Virus record (IMG/VR): IMGVR_UViG_3300009093_001223
Coordinates: 1-22,210 of that record
DNA length: 22,210 bases
Direction: 5' to 3' (one strand)
Origin: a virus
Within the stretch, counting starts at the first letter, position 1. Every line of letters begins with the position of its first letter. A program made the position numbers and the translations under genes. This document shows positions 8,600 through 16,230 of this stretch, piece after piece. The notes beneath the pieces are model-generated. The model ran no database searches. It was not told where the DNA came from and was given only the letters and a program-made list of their open reading frames with translations.

Positions 8600-9163
8600 A
8601 TGAAAAAGATCTTCTTCCTTCTTATATTTCTTGTACCATGCCTGGCATTTGCTCAAAAGAAATCAATTGATGGTTTTATGGATATTCCATTTGGAAGTGA
8701 TACGGCGACTGTTAAAGCTATGGTGCTTGCTAAGGGTGGTAAACAAGTAGATTCACTCTGTACAAAAAACGAACTGACGTTTTCAAATTTTTCTTTAAAT
8801 CAAAGACCAGTTTTTCGCCTTATTGTAGACTTCGTAGGAAATAAAGTATATCAAGCAATATACTCATTTGAGTATAGCGACAACGACATACTAGATGAAT
8901 ACGATGGCCTGGCTCATGACATCACAGCAGTTTACGGTAAGCCTTTTAAAACAGAAAACTATCCAGAATTCAGAAGTCTTGCTGCCAAGATCAGGAAAAT
9001 AAGATCAAATGATATCATAGTCAGGACTACATGGGTGGCAAAAAATAAAAACGCTATGGGAGTACTGGTCGAACCGGTAGGCCAATCATTAATGTTAATA
9101 CTTTTCTATTCAGATACTGCTCTTAACAAAACGGTAGACGACAAAAGGCAATCCGATCTCTAA
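8600..9163 (+). CDS. Small exported protein of unknown function
   Basis: Protein of 187 residues from the ATG at 8600. It begins with a textbook signal peptide (MKKIFFLLIFLVPCLAFAQ, cleavage after AFA). The frame is open 45 nt further upstream, but an earlier start would put the signal peptide inside the protein and would begin upstream of the promoter box. The mature part starts with DGFMDIPFGSDTATVKAMV, a 'FG-s' plus helix pattern common in small periplasmic Bacteroidota proteins. Function unknown. It has its own promoter and a leader AAACCTTATTGTAAA almost the same as that of the minus-strand gene at 2426, so it is probably a cargo gene inside the tail module. Confidence 0.75.
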   Translation: MKKIFFLLIFLVPCLAFAQKKSIDGFMDIPFGSDTATVKAMVLAKGGKQVDSLCTKNELTFSNFSLNQRPVFRLIVDFVGNKVYQAIYSFEYSDNDILDEYDGLAHDITAVYGKPFKTENYPEFRSLAAKIRKIRSNDIIVRTTWVAKNKNAMGVLVEPVGQSLMLILFYSDTALNKTVDDKRQSDL

Positions 9164-9251
9164 ATAAATCTTTTTTGGTGGATTAAAATGAGTTCGCCTA
9201 ACAATTAAATATGCCAATTGGCACTAAAAACATAATTAAAATATATTTATA

Positions 9252-10361
9252 ATGACAGACGATATTAAGAAAACGATTACGATTGACGTTAAGGTAAACA
9301 GCAATATAGAAGAGCAATTGCAAGGCGCCAGGATCATGAACGAGCAAATTGCAAAAGGTACGAAGATTACGCTCAACGATATATCCGGTACTACTCAAAA
9401 AACAGGTAATGGAATATTTGATTTCTTTAGCACCGGATTTAAAAAGGCGTTCAGCAATGTGATCGGATTTTATAAAAAAGCTGCAACTGATGGAAGCAAA
9501 GCGGCAATGGCAGCTACCAGTGACGCTAATAAGAAAATTGAAAATGATACAAAGGCCTCACAAGACAAGATCAGGTCGAGCATAATTGACAGTACGCAAA
9601 AAACTGCCGACACTGTTTTTTCAATCATGACCAAAAGCAATGATTCTAAGCGTGATTATGAAGTAGCAAAAGATGAAAAAGCAAGGAAAGCAGAATTAGC
9701 AGCTGATGGCGACAACAAAGCTGCTATCGCGGCAACAAACAAAAAATACGACAAGCTGGAAAACGATGCAAAAAACAAAGCCTTTAAAGCTGATCAAAAC
9801 GCTGCTCGGGCTCAGGCAATAATTAACGGTGCAATAGCCATTACCAAAGCTGAAGCCACATTAGGGCCGATAGCCGGAACAATAGCTATAGGCGCCATTG
9901 TTGCACAAACAGCTGCGCAATTGGCAATTATAAGTAAGCAACAACCACCGGCACTTGCAAAAGGAGGCTATTTCCAATCAGACGGTAAAGGTGCTGTACT
10001 ATCGGGTTATAGCCGGGCAGATGATACCAATGCTTTTCTCCGTTCTGGCGAAGCGGTGGTCGTGTCCGAGGCCATGCGCGATCCATGGGCACGCAATCTT
10101 GTAAGCGCTATCAATGTGGCTTATGGCGGTCGTGATTTTTCGGTGCCTAATCTGTCAAGAGGATATGCAGTAGGCGGCATATTTACCGACGGAGGAAACG
10201 CCAACCGTTATTACAACCAGCCTGTAAACGATCAGCAAAATCTGGCCAATACAGTGGCTTACCAGATGATCAATAACTTCCCTCCTGTTTATGTCGATGT
10301 AAAAGATGTTAATAATCAGCAAAATATCCTGGCGCAAACTATTAATCGGGTGAATCTTTAA
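9252..10361 (+). CDS. Short tape-measure-like tail protein
   Basis: Protein of 369 residues. Residues about 80-185 are Ala/Lys/Asp-rich and coiled-coil-like. Residues about 187-228 are a hydrophobic Ala/Ile/Gly stretch (GTIAIGAIVAQTAAQLAIIS). This is followed by PPALAKGGYF, then AVLSGYSRADDTNAFLRSGE and AVVVSEAMRD. The Gly-rich C-terminal pattern of 'AKGGY...D...LRSGEAVV' is typical of the C-terminal part of tape measure proteins, which set tail length. Such proteins usually have many hundreds to over a thousand residues, so this one is either a naturally short-tail version or has lost its middle. It lies about 7 kb from the chaperone gene, unlike the usual adjacency. Confidence 0.6.
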   Translation: MTDDIKKTITIDVKVNSNIEEQLQGARIMNEQIAKGTKITLNDISGTTQKTGNGIFDFFSTGFKKAFSNVIGFYKKAATDGSKAAMAATSDANKKIENDTKASQDKIRSSIIDSTQKTADTVFSIMTKSNDSKRDYEVAKDEKARKAELAADGDNKAAIAATNKKYDKLENDAKNKAFKADQNAARAQAIINGAIAITKAEATLGPIAGTIAIGAIVAQTAAQLAIISKQQPPALAKGGYFQSDGKGAVLSGYSRADDTNAFLRSGEAVVVSEAMRDPWARNLVSAINVAYGGRDFSVPNLSRGYAVGGIFTDGGNANRYYNQPVNDQQNLANTVAYQMINNFPPVYVDVKDVNNQQNILAQTINRVNL

Positions 10362-10365
10362 GATG

Positions 10366-10400
10366 AAAGGTGAAAGCTAAAAGGCGAAAGCTGAAAGCAG
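10366..10400. repeat. Five 7-nt tandem units AAAGNNR
   Basis: Exact 7-nt period: AAAGGTG, AAAGCTA, AAAGGCG, AAAGCTG, AAAGCAG, starting 4 nt after the tape-measure stop codon. The alternation of the first four also gives a 14-nt higher-order period. Confidence 0.9.
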
Positions 10401-10423
10401 ACTACCTGCTATATCACCATAAA

Positions 10424-10469
10424 CCCTTACAACCTTTACAACTTCTACAACCATTACAACTAACAACAA
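10424..10469 (+). promoter_or_regulatory. G-free leader of four 9-nt units (NNNYTACAA) before the 10470 gene
   Basis: CCCTTACAA, CCTTTACAA, CTTCTACAA, CCATTACAA run from 10424 to 10459 with an exact 9-nt period. A degenerate 10-nt unit CTAACAACAA then ends at the ATG. No G occurs from 10409 to the start codon. Confidence 0.85.
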
Positions 10470-10703
10470 ATGAACATCAAACTAGCCAACACCTTATTCG
10501 ACGACGGCATATTTTCAGAACTCTACAAAGCTGGATTTATCACCGCCAAAGTTTTCACCTATCGCGAAATTTACCTGTGGGTATTAGCGCAAATGCATAC
10601 ACGCGGCATCACCAAAAATCAGGCAGTACTTGAAGCCGGTGGAAAATTCAACAGGGATGAGCGCACTATCTGGCGGGCGATGAATAGTTTTGAAGAAAAT
10701 TAA
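10470..10703 (+). CDS. Small phage HTH-like protein
   Basis: Protein of 77 residues, helical, with no membrane segment. Residues about 46-72 (GITKNQAVLEAGGKF, then RDERTIWRAM) look like a helix-turn-helix: a helix, a turn at Gly-Gly, and a recognition-like helix with Arg and Trp. It lies at the end of the tail module and carries the tandem-repeat leader type seen on other phage genes, which ties it to the phage. It may be a small DNA-binding regulator, but no family was recognised and the motif is short. Confidence 0.6.
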   Translation: MNIKLANTLFDDGIFSELYKAGFITAKVFTYREIYLWVLAQMHTRGITKNQAVLEAGGKFNRDERTIWRAMNSFEEN

Positions 10704-10707
10704 TTCC

Positions 10708-10722
10708 GAATTGTAACAATTC
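10708..10722. promoter_or_regulatory. Inverted repeat GAATTG-TAA-CAATTC upstream of lepB
   Basis: Perfect 6-bp arms around TAA, just after the stop of the phage HTH-like gene and about 40 nt before the lepB start. Possible operator or part of the promoter region; no confident TAnnTTTG box was seen here. Confidence 0.35.
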
Positions 10723-10740
10723 CCTCCCTTGCCCATCTAA

Positions 10741-10763
10741 CATGATAAATCATATTTATCATG
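10741..10763. promoter_or_regulatory. 23-nt perfect palindrome containing the lepB start codon
   Basis: CATGATAAAT (10741-10750), CAT, then ATTTATCATG (10754-10763). The last three bases of the right arm are the lepB ATG. As DNA it could bind a dimeric regulator; as RNA it would form a 10-bp AU-rich hairpin hiding the start codon. Confidence 0.6.
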
Positions 10764-11855
10764 ACTTGGAAATGGCCGTTCCGGAAAAAAACTGATACGC
10801 AAAAACCTAAAAAAAGTAAGCTGCGCGAGTGGATGGATGCTTTGTTATTCGCGTTTGTTGCAGCAACTATTATTCGCGGGTTATTGTTCTCGGCATACGC
10901 CATTCCCTCTGGCTCTATGGAAGGAACAGAACTGGTTGGCGATTATCTTTTTGTAAGCAAGATCAGTTACGGTCCACGTATAGCTAATACCCCCCTTTCC
11001 ATTCCGTTTACCGAGCCGAAGGTTTATGGTATAAAAACTTATCTTGATTGGATTAAACTACCCTATTGGCGTCTGCCGGGATTATCAGAAGTAAAAAAAG
11101 GTGATATCGTGGTATTTAACAAGCCCGAAGAAGCTGACCCAAAATATAATTTACCGGTGGATGAACGCACAGCCCTGATTAAACGCTGCCAGGCAACACC
11201 AGGTGATGTGCTGACCATAGTTGACGGACAAGTGTACATTAATCGCAAAGCCGCTCCGAATGCACCTGATTCTCAAACAGATTACAGAATAGTTACCGAT
11301 GGCTCCAATATCAATCCGCAGTTTTATACCGACCTGGGGATAAAACCGTCTGAAACTGACGGTACCGCAGTGACAGTTCCTTATAAAAATCTTTCAGCTT
11401 TGAAGAGCCAGTCATACATTAAAAGTGTTACGCCTGTAGTCCAACCAGCGGGGACATATGCGGATGATGTATTTCCACATAACCCGAATTTCAAATGGAA
11501 CCAGGATAATTTCGGGCCATTAGTGCTACCTAAACGAGGCTACACCATTCCGCTAAACGATTCAACTATGGCATTATACCGCCGCGCCATAGAATTATAT
11601 GAGCATAACAAGGTAGAAACGCAAGGCAAAGATATCCTGCTTAATGGACAAAAAGCTACCAGCTATACTTTTAAAATGGATTATTACTGGATGATGGGCG
11701 ACAACCGTCACAACTCGCTTGACTGTCGTTTTTGGGGTTATGTGCCCGAAGATCATATTGTCGGCAAGGCGATGATCACCTTTTTCAGTACCGATTCTAC
11801 GCAAAGTTTCTTCAGTAAGATCCGCTGGAACAGGGTATTTAAGCCGATAAATTAA
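10761..11855 (+). CDS. lepB: Signal peptidase I
   Basis: Inner-membrane serine protease that removes signal peptides from exported proteins on the periplasmic side. Protein of 364 residues with a basic cytoplasmic N-terminus and one membrane helix at about 27-45. The nucleophile is Ser52 in IPSGSMEGT and the general base is Lys141 in ALIKRCQATPGD. Residues 313-326 form the conserved GDNRHNSLDCRFWG box, followed by VPEDHIVGKA. The middle insertion (about 165-300) is typical of larger Bacteroidota versions. No usual housekeeping neighbours are visible and it follows phage genes, so it may be host flanking DNA or a second copy. It converges with the next gene, 7 nt apart. Confidence 0.95.
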   Translation: MTWKWPFRKKTDTQKPKKSKLREWMDALLFAFVAATIIRGLLFSAYAIPSGSMEGTELVGDYLFVSKISYGPRIANTPLSIPFTEPKVYGIKTYLDWIKLPYWRLPGLSEVKKGDIVVFNKPEEADPKYNLPVDERTALIKRCQATPGDVLTIVDGQVYINRKAAPNAPDSQTDYRIVTDGSNINPQFYTDLGIKPSETDGTAVTVPYKNLSALKSQSYIKSVTPVVQPAGTYADDVFPHNPNFKWNQDNFGPLVLPKRGYTIPLNDSTMALYRRAIELYEHNKVETQGKDILLNGQKATSYTFKMDYYWMMGDNRHNSLDCRFWGYVPEDHIVGKAMITFFSTDSTQSFFSKIRWNRVFKPIN

Positions 11856-11862
11856 GCTATTA

Positions 11863-12696
11863 CTACCGGATACCCAGTTTATTAAAACTATCAACAACCA
11901 AACGGGCTATAACTGAATCTCCTTTATCGGATGGATGCAGACCATCGTAGGTCATATTTATCGCTGCCGGAGGGTAAGGGTATTCATCGGTCTTTGGATC
12001 ATAAGGAATCGTGGTCGATTGCGGGTAAGGAAAATCTTTATACTCTCCCGATTGCGGGTCTTTCAGGCGTTTAAAATTGACCATATTCTTAATATCAAAC
12101 CGTCGATCATGATAAAGGTCTATCACTGGCAGATGCTCATATTTGCCAATGGCAATAACCGCATTAGCGACATCTTCCAGCGATTGGCCGTTTTTCTGTT
12201 TGTAAGACCCATAAGCATTATTGTTGTGATCAAGCACATAAACAAAATCGGCGCGTTGCATAGGCGTTATCAATATGATCTTAGCCTGATCATTTAACTG
12301 GCGGACCTTATCTATAATTACCCGGAATGAGCCAAAGACAGTTCCTGTACCGCTTGCATTTTTATAGTCGTTAATATCACCTGCCGGAATACTGCCCCAC
12401 CAGTCGTTCGTTCCCAGGAAAATGGTGTAAACGTCCGCCTTTATAAGTCCTAGCTTATCAATGTTTGCCGCAATGTCAGTTGATTTCCATCCGTTGTGGC
12501 CCTGGTTAATGTATTGCACCTCCGGTAATGTCGCTGTAACCCGGCTTAGATAACCTCTTTTCAACCTGTACGATGTTTCGTCCTGGTGGTCGTTTAAGTA
12601 GGTAATGGAGTCACCAATCGCTACCCAGATTATTTTTCGTTGGGAGAAAGAACTAAGCAAAATGATGGTCACCAATAAGGTCAGGCACTTTTTCAT
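11863..12696 (-). CDS. Exported SGNH/GDSL hydrolase
   Basis: Secreted esterase or acylhydrolase of 277 residues. A signal peptide covers about residues 1-18. Block I is IGDSIT with nucleophile Ser30; the block II Gly is in QGHNGW (66-70); block III is LGTND with Asn97; block V is YDGLHPSDKGD with Asp251 and His254. All catalytic residues are therefore present. The mid-C-terminal insert rich in Tyr and Pro (about 220-245) may shape the substrate pocket. The substrate could be a carbohydrate ester or lipid; nothing narrows it. It converges on lepB and is probably transcribed alone. Confidence 0.88.
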   Translation of the reverse strand: MKKCLTLLVTIILLSSFSQRKIIWVAIGDSITYLNDHQDETSYRLKRGYLSRVTATLPEVQYINQGHNGWKSTDIAANIDKLGLIKADVYTIFLGTNDWWGSIPAGDINDYKNASGTGTVFGSFRVIIDKVRQLNDQAKIILITPMQRADFVYVLDHNNNAYGSYKQKNGQSLEDVANAVIAIGKYEHLPVIDLYHDRRFDIKNMVNFKRLKDPQSGEYKDFPYPQSTTIPYDPKTDEYPYPPAAINMTYDGLHPSDKGDSVIARLVVDSFNKLGIR

Positions 12697-12765
12697 AATT
12701 AAGAATTCTATTTGGAATATTTAGTTAAAGCCTATCTGGATATTTGAAATATGGCAATCGCAAAG

Positions 12766-13212
12766 CTATTGTTTGCTATCACCCTTGGGATTAATTGAAT
12801 GAAGATGTGCCAGGATAGATTTATATATTTCATCATCGTTACCTTTAATCGCACCAATATTGATACTTAACTTTTTACCGTTGCGCAATATTATCTTCAC
12901 GCTATTACCAAACGATGACAGTCTAATTTCCTTTATCTCATTCCAGTTTATTACCTTATTTTTTATTCCGTAATATAATTTTTCGCTATCAAATTTAAGG
13001 GCGGTTTTTCTTTTTAATAAAGGAATCAAATAATAATAAATAACAGTGCAGAATCGATAGCCCCATAAAATAACCGCTGTTATCCTCAGATAGGTCCAAA
13101 ATGGCGACTGTTGATGTACAAATGGCTTTGTTACCAGGTACAGCCATAAACAGCAATTGAATAACCACGCAAAGCAATAGTATCGGTTATATTGATAAAA
13201 TTTAGGCTCCAT
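12766..13212 (-). CDS. Small membrane protein with PH-like C-terminal domain
   Basis: Protein of 148 residues. Two membrane helices lie at about 11-27 and 39-66. The C-terminal cytosolic part (about 72-140) has the strand pattern LKFDSEKLYYGI, INWNEIKEIRLS, VKIILRNGKKLSI and a final helix. This is like the bacterial PH-like/YdjN-type domains found in many small membrane proteins. Function unknown. The start ATG at 13212 has no competing Met upstream. It is divergent from the gene at 13367, with a copy of the TGACA-N6-TGTCA repeat in the 154-nt gap. Confidence 0.7.
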   Translation of the reverse strand: MEPKFYQYNRYYCFAWLFNCCLWLYLVTKPFVHQQSPFWTYLRITAVILWGYRFCTVIYYYLIPLLKRKTALKFDSEKLYYGIKNKVINWNEIKEIRLSSFGNSVKIILRNGKKLSINIGAIKGNDDEIYKSILAHLHSINPKGDSKQ

Positions 13213-13250
13213 AGTTTTCTCGGTACAACTAAGTTAAAACAATCTATTTA

Positions 13251-13283
13251 CAAAACAATTTGACCACTGACAAAATCCTGTCA
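13251..13283. repeat. Intergenic repeat, copy 1 (palindrome half only)
   Basis: CAAAACAATTTGACCAC leads into TGACAAAATCCTGTCA (13268-13283), with 5-bp arms TGACA/TGTCA. It matches copy 2 (15408-15440) along nearly its whole length, but the 3' GAnnTTTG part seen in other copies is absent. It lies in the divergent gap between genes starting at 13212 and 13367. Confidence 0.75.
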
Positions 13284-13366
13284 TCACCCTTTGTACTATA
13301 AAGATTGTATTAGCGTTTTACTATATTTATATAAGAAAAAGAATACACACTTTAAACCCAAGCCTT

Positions 13367-15406
13367 ATGCCGTCCTCCAAAAGATTGAGATTTCTCTTTA
13401 TCATATTTGCACCACTATTAATAGCTTTTAAAACCCATGCACAAAGTATCGACGAACGAACCTATCAGCATAAAATGCTATTAATAGACAGTCTTTCAAT
13501 GTATAATATGAAAGACTATGACACGCTCTATAAAATATCGCTATCTTATGATTTATGGGGAAATGAATTTAAAAACGTTTGTTATGGATGGATTCAAAAA
13601 CAAAACGAAGGATGCCTGCAATTCCTACTTAATAATGGTAAAGTAATTCAGATCAAAAAGGAACAAATAACGGCCATAAACCAGCTTCCCATAAACGATA
13701 CCACTATTGATATTTTCGTAAAAAGGAGGCAAGAGATTTTCTTTAACTTATATAGACGGGGCGATAATTACTTGCTTGGATTATGGTTATACAAAAAAGG
13801 AAAATTTGACTATTCTAAACGGGTATTGCCAGAAAATGATCAATATTTTAGTGATGATAATGTGCGTGATGATTTTGGAATTATCTATTACGATGACATG
13901 CTTTCAGCGTTTTCAAAAGACCGGGATTATCGGCAAGCCATCATTTTTGGCAGTCATCTTTCAGGCGATATCTTTAACGGATATAAATATCAAACGGACG
14001 CTGTAGCGTTAACTCGCCAGCTAAAAGTCGATACTGGGGATTACAAATCATTTCGCATTCCCGATTCGTTGGAATGGGTTGCGTTGAAACAAAAACTAAA
14101 CCGAAAAGAGCAAATATTTTACCTGGCCGACAGGCTTCGTTTATTGAATTGCATCCAGCTAAGTCAACCTGGCGGAATAAGTTACAGTGCGCCACAGTTC
14201 TCCATTTCTTACGCAGGCGCTACAAAATTAAAAATTCGGTATAAAGACCAAAATACCAAGTATGTTGTAATCAACCCGTTTATTGAGTTGCTCCGGATGA
14301 AATTAGATCTGCAAGAAATGAAATTGTTGCTCCCTTATCTGCTTATTGATGACTACATAACATCATATAGTTACTTCAGGGATTTCAGACCAGAAAGGAC
14401 CTTACACAAACATAGCTGGGTTGTTCATGAACTAATATTCGAGATTACTAATAATCTATTCTTTTATCAACGTTCTTTTGATTCTTTGTCTTTTGACAAG
14501 AAAAAACTAGAGGTTGAAAAAATCAGAAAGTGGTGTGACGATAATGCCTCCATGTCAAAAGAAGACCTGGTTCTAAATACTTTGAAAACCACAAACGATT
14601 GGAACGATTTTAAAAAAGCATTGGCAACCGCAAGGGAGGAAAAATATATCTCCCTATTACCTGCAATCATAGGGAGATATAATGATTTCAAGAATTTTTA
14701 TTGGCCCGTACACAAAGAATTAATAACCGAAACCATGTATGAATTGGGAGACAGGAAGTATCTCGAAACTGTAAAAAAATGGAGCAGGGACACTACCGGC
14801 ATACGGGATACTTCGTTTCTGGATGTAAAACTTTATACATCATTATTCTTATTGAAATATGACCCGGCCAGTTACGAATACGCCATGAAAAGGATTGAAT
14901 TCGTATTAGGAAAGGATGATGGAACATATTATTACCCTCATGCAATGGATCTGCTTTTAAATATGAGTAACGACAAACGTGCGTTTAGGCTGGCGGAAAA
15001 TATTATTAACAAAGATGGATTTCGAACAGAGGCTAACTGGGACTATTATCTTAATTTTGTTAAAAAACTACTGCTCCTAAAAAGTGACTACACATTTAAT
15101 TTTATCAATGAAAAAATAAAGTCTTTTACATCTGATGAGACGGCGTCTTTCAATAAAAACAACGGGAATGTGAACATGATGACACAAAACGACGCTTTTG
15201 TTCTGGCTGTGGACCAGCTAAAAAGTAATAAACCTGGGTATGATTTCAAAAGCGGTTTAGAATCAAGGTTGGAATATAAAAAAGCACTAAGTAAATGGTT
15301 CGTCGCCCAGTATAATCTTTTAAAAGAAGGGAAGCCTAATGAGTTACATCTCGACCTGTCCAAGGTAAATGCTCCGGTAACTTTTGTTGATGCACCGGGC
15401 AATTAA
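13367..15406 (+). CDS. Large exported protein of unknown function
   Basis: Protein of 679 residues. An N-terminal signal peptide covers residues about 1-26 (FLFIIFAPLLIAFKTHAQ, cleavage after HAQ). The remainder is helix-rich, soluble and full of Lys, Tyr and Asp, with repeated motifs such as YDDMLSAFSKDRDY and EYAMKRIEFVLGKDDG that hint at TPR-like or HEAT-like helical repeats, but no register could be fixed. It is probably periplasmic or surface-associated. There is no lipobox and no clear catalytic motif. It is flanked on both sides by copies of the TGACA repeat. The leader ends AAGCCTT before the ATG, like the cargo genes further left. Function unknown. Confidence 0.75.
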   Translation: MPSSKRLRFLFIIFAPLLIAFKTHAQSIDERTYQHKMLLIDSLSMYNMKDYDTLYKISLSYDLWGNEFKNVCYGWIQKQNEGCLQFLLNNGKVIQIKKEQITAINQLPINDTTIDIFVKRRQEIFFNLYRRGDNYLLGLWLYKKGKFDYSKRVLPENDQYFSDDNVRDDFGIIYYDDMLSAFSKDRDYRQAIIFGSHLSGDIFNGYKYQTDAVALTRQLKVDTGDYKSFRIPDSLEWVALKQKLNRKEQIFYLADRLRLLNCIQLSQPGGISYSAPQFSISYAGATKLKIRYKDQNTKYVVINPFIELLRMKLDLQEMKLLLPYLLIDDYITSYSYFRDFRPERTLHKHSWVVHELIFEITNNLFFYQRSFDSLSFDKKKLEVEKIRKWCDDNASMSKEDLVLNTLKTTNDWNDFKKALATAREEKYISLLPAIIGRYNDFKNFYWPVHKELITETMYELGDRKYLETVKKWSRDTTGIRDTSFLDVKLYTSLFLLKYDPASYEYAMKRIEFVLGKDDGTYYYPHAMDLLLNMSNDKRAFRLAENIINKDGFRTEANWDYYLNFVKKLLLLKSDYTFNFINEKIKSFTSDETASFNKNNGNVNMMTQNDAFVLAVDQLKSNKPGYDFKSGLESRLEYKKALSKWFVAQYNLLKEGKPNELHLDLSKVNAPVTFVDAPGN

Positions 15407-15407
15407 T

Positions 15408-15479
15408 CAAAACAATTTGACCACTGACAAAACCCTGTCACCATCTTCTTTAATAACTATCCCGATATTTGAATATATC
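15408..15479. repeat. Intergenic repeat, copy 2
   Basis: Contains TGACAAAACCCTGTCA (15425-15440) and GATATTTG ending at 15471; TTTG starts exactly 28 nt after the palindrome. It lies between the 3' ends of two convergent genes, where it cannot be the promoter of either neighbour. Confidence 0.8.
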
Positions 15480-15489
15480 CGCTGCCTGT

Positions 15490-16011
15490 TTATCCATGCA
15501 TCGTAGCAAAGTAGGTGAGCCCGCCAAATGAAGCGAAGTAGATCACAAATAATGCGTAATCCGTCGGTGATGGCTCTATGTTATCAAAAAGATCTTTGCC
15601 CCCTCCGTGCGAGGGCACGACAAATTCACGTTTTTGTATTTTAAGACTGAAGTATCTGAGAATCTGGAAAAGAACTAAAAGAGCAAAAGAATTTAATAAT
15701 GCCGAAGAAATGTTTCCTTTAACAACTTCCAAATTTGGGTTTCCTTTGAAAAGAAAATAAAGCAGGATATGCAGCACGGCAAAGCCAAAACAAATCAAAT
15801 AGGTGGTAAAATCTCTTAATGCTTTGTACATAAAAAAATACCCAGCCAGTTGAGTCGCCACTACATAGCCGATTAAAGCAATTTGAGCTGCATCGGTACT
15901 TCCTGAAATACAAATAAAAATGATAATAGTGGTAAAAATGAAGTAAGCAACAACAAGTGTTATATGATCTTTGCTTAGCTTATTGAAGTAAATGAAAGGC
16001 TTTTTCCCCAT
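15490..16011 (-). CDS. Five-helix membrane protein, paralog A
   Basis: Protein of 173 residues with about five membrane helices, at about 17-37, 42-65, 69-88, 100-120 and a C-terminal one. It is clearly paralogous to the protein at 16323. Shared segments are KPFIYFNKL, FGFAVLHILLYFL and LRYFSLKIQKREFVVP. The conserved basic loop after the fourth helix (LKIQKREF) is probably cytosolic. No known family recognised; no catalytic residues seen. The leader contains an exact TAGATTTG box on the minus strand, and a copy of the TGACA repeat lies just upstream of it. Confidence 0.75.
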   Translation of the reverse strand: MGKKPFIYFNKLSKDHITLVVAYFIFTTIIIFICISGSTDAAQIALIGYVVATQLAGYFFMYKALRDFTTYLICFGFAVLHILLYFLFKGNPNLEVVKGNISSALLNSFALLVLFQILRYFSLKIQKREFVVPSHGGGKDLFDNIEPSPTDYALFVIYFASFGGLTYFATMHG

Positions 16012-16036
16012 GTTTATTAATGCGATACGGTTTTCT

Positions 16037-16044
16037 CAAATCTA
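16037..16044 (-). promoter_or_regulatory. -7 box TAGATTTG for the 16011 gene
   Basis: On the minus strand the box matches TAnnTTTG exactly, 25 nt before the ATG. The paralogous gene has TACATTTG in the same place (16865-16872). No TTG was found at the normal -33 spacing; the TGACA palindrome occupies that area. Confidence 0.5.
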
Positions 16045-16050
16045 CAAATA

Positions 16051-16110
16051 TCCACTGACAAAATCCTGTCACCACCTTCTTCAATAACTATCCCGATATT
16101 TGAATATATC
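16051..16110. repeat. Intergenic repeat, copy 3
   Basis: TGACAAAATCCTGTCA at 16056-16071 and GATATTTG ending at 16102, with 28 nt between the palindrome start-of-TTTG positions as in copies 2, 4 and 5. Over this length it differs from copy 2 at only a few bases. Confidence 0.85.
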
Positions 16111-16114
16111 AATC

Positions 16115-16184
16115 TGGACACGATTAAGGGATTAAAAGATTCACTATGATCTTGTAAATCCAATAAATCTAAAAATCGTGTCCA
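16115..16184. repeat. 70-bp palindromic element (MITE-like)
   Basis: Perfect 11-bp terminal arms TGGACACGATT (16115-16125) and AATCGTGTCCA (16174-16184). The inside continues as an imperfect stem (GGGATTAAAAGAT against ATCTTGTAAATCC). It lies exactly between repeat copies 3 and 4 and appears to have replaced the 5' arm of copy 4. It is too short to code for a transposase, so it would be non-autonomous. Confidence 0.75.
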
Positions 16185-16230
16185 AAACTCTGTCACCACA
16201 TACCTAAACTATTAATCCGACCTTTGAAAT
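16184..16230. repeat. Intergenic repeat, copy 4 (5' truncated)
   Basis: Retains TGTCACCAC from 16191 and GACCTTTG ending at 16226; TTTG again starts 28 nt after TGTCA. The left TGACA arm is missing, replaced by the end of the palindromic element. An ATG starts 5 nt after TTTG. Confidence 0.65.

Noticed and set aside
12732-12756. Sixth copy of the intergenic repeat
   Set aside because: Only the TATCTGGATATTTGAAATATGG part resembles the family. The TGACA/TGTCA palindrome is absent, so it is mentioned only for its TTTGAAATATG context.
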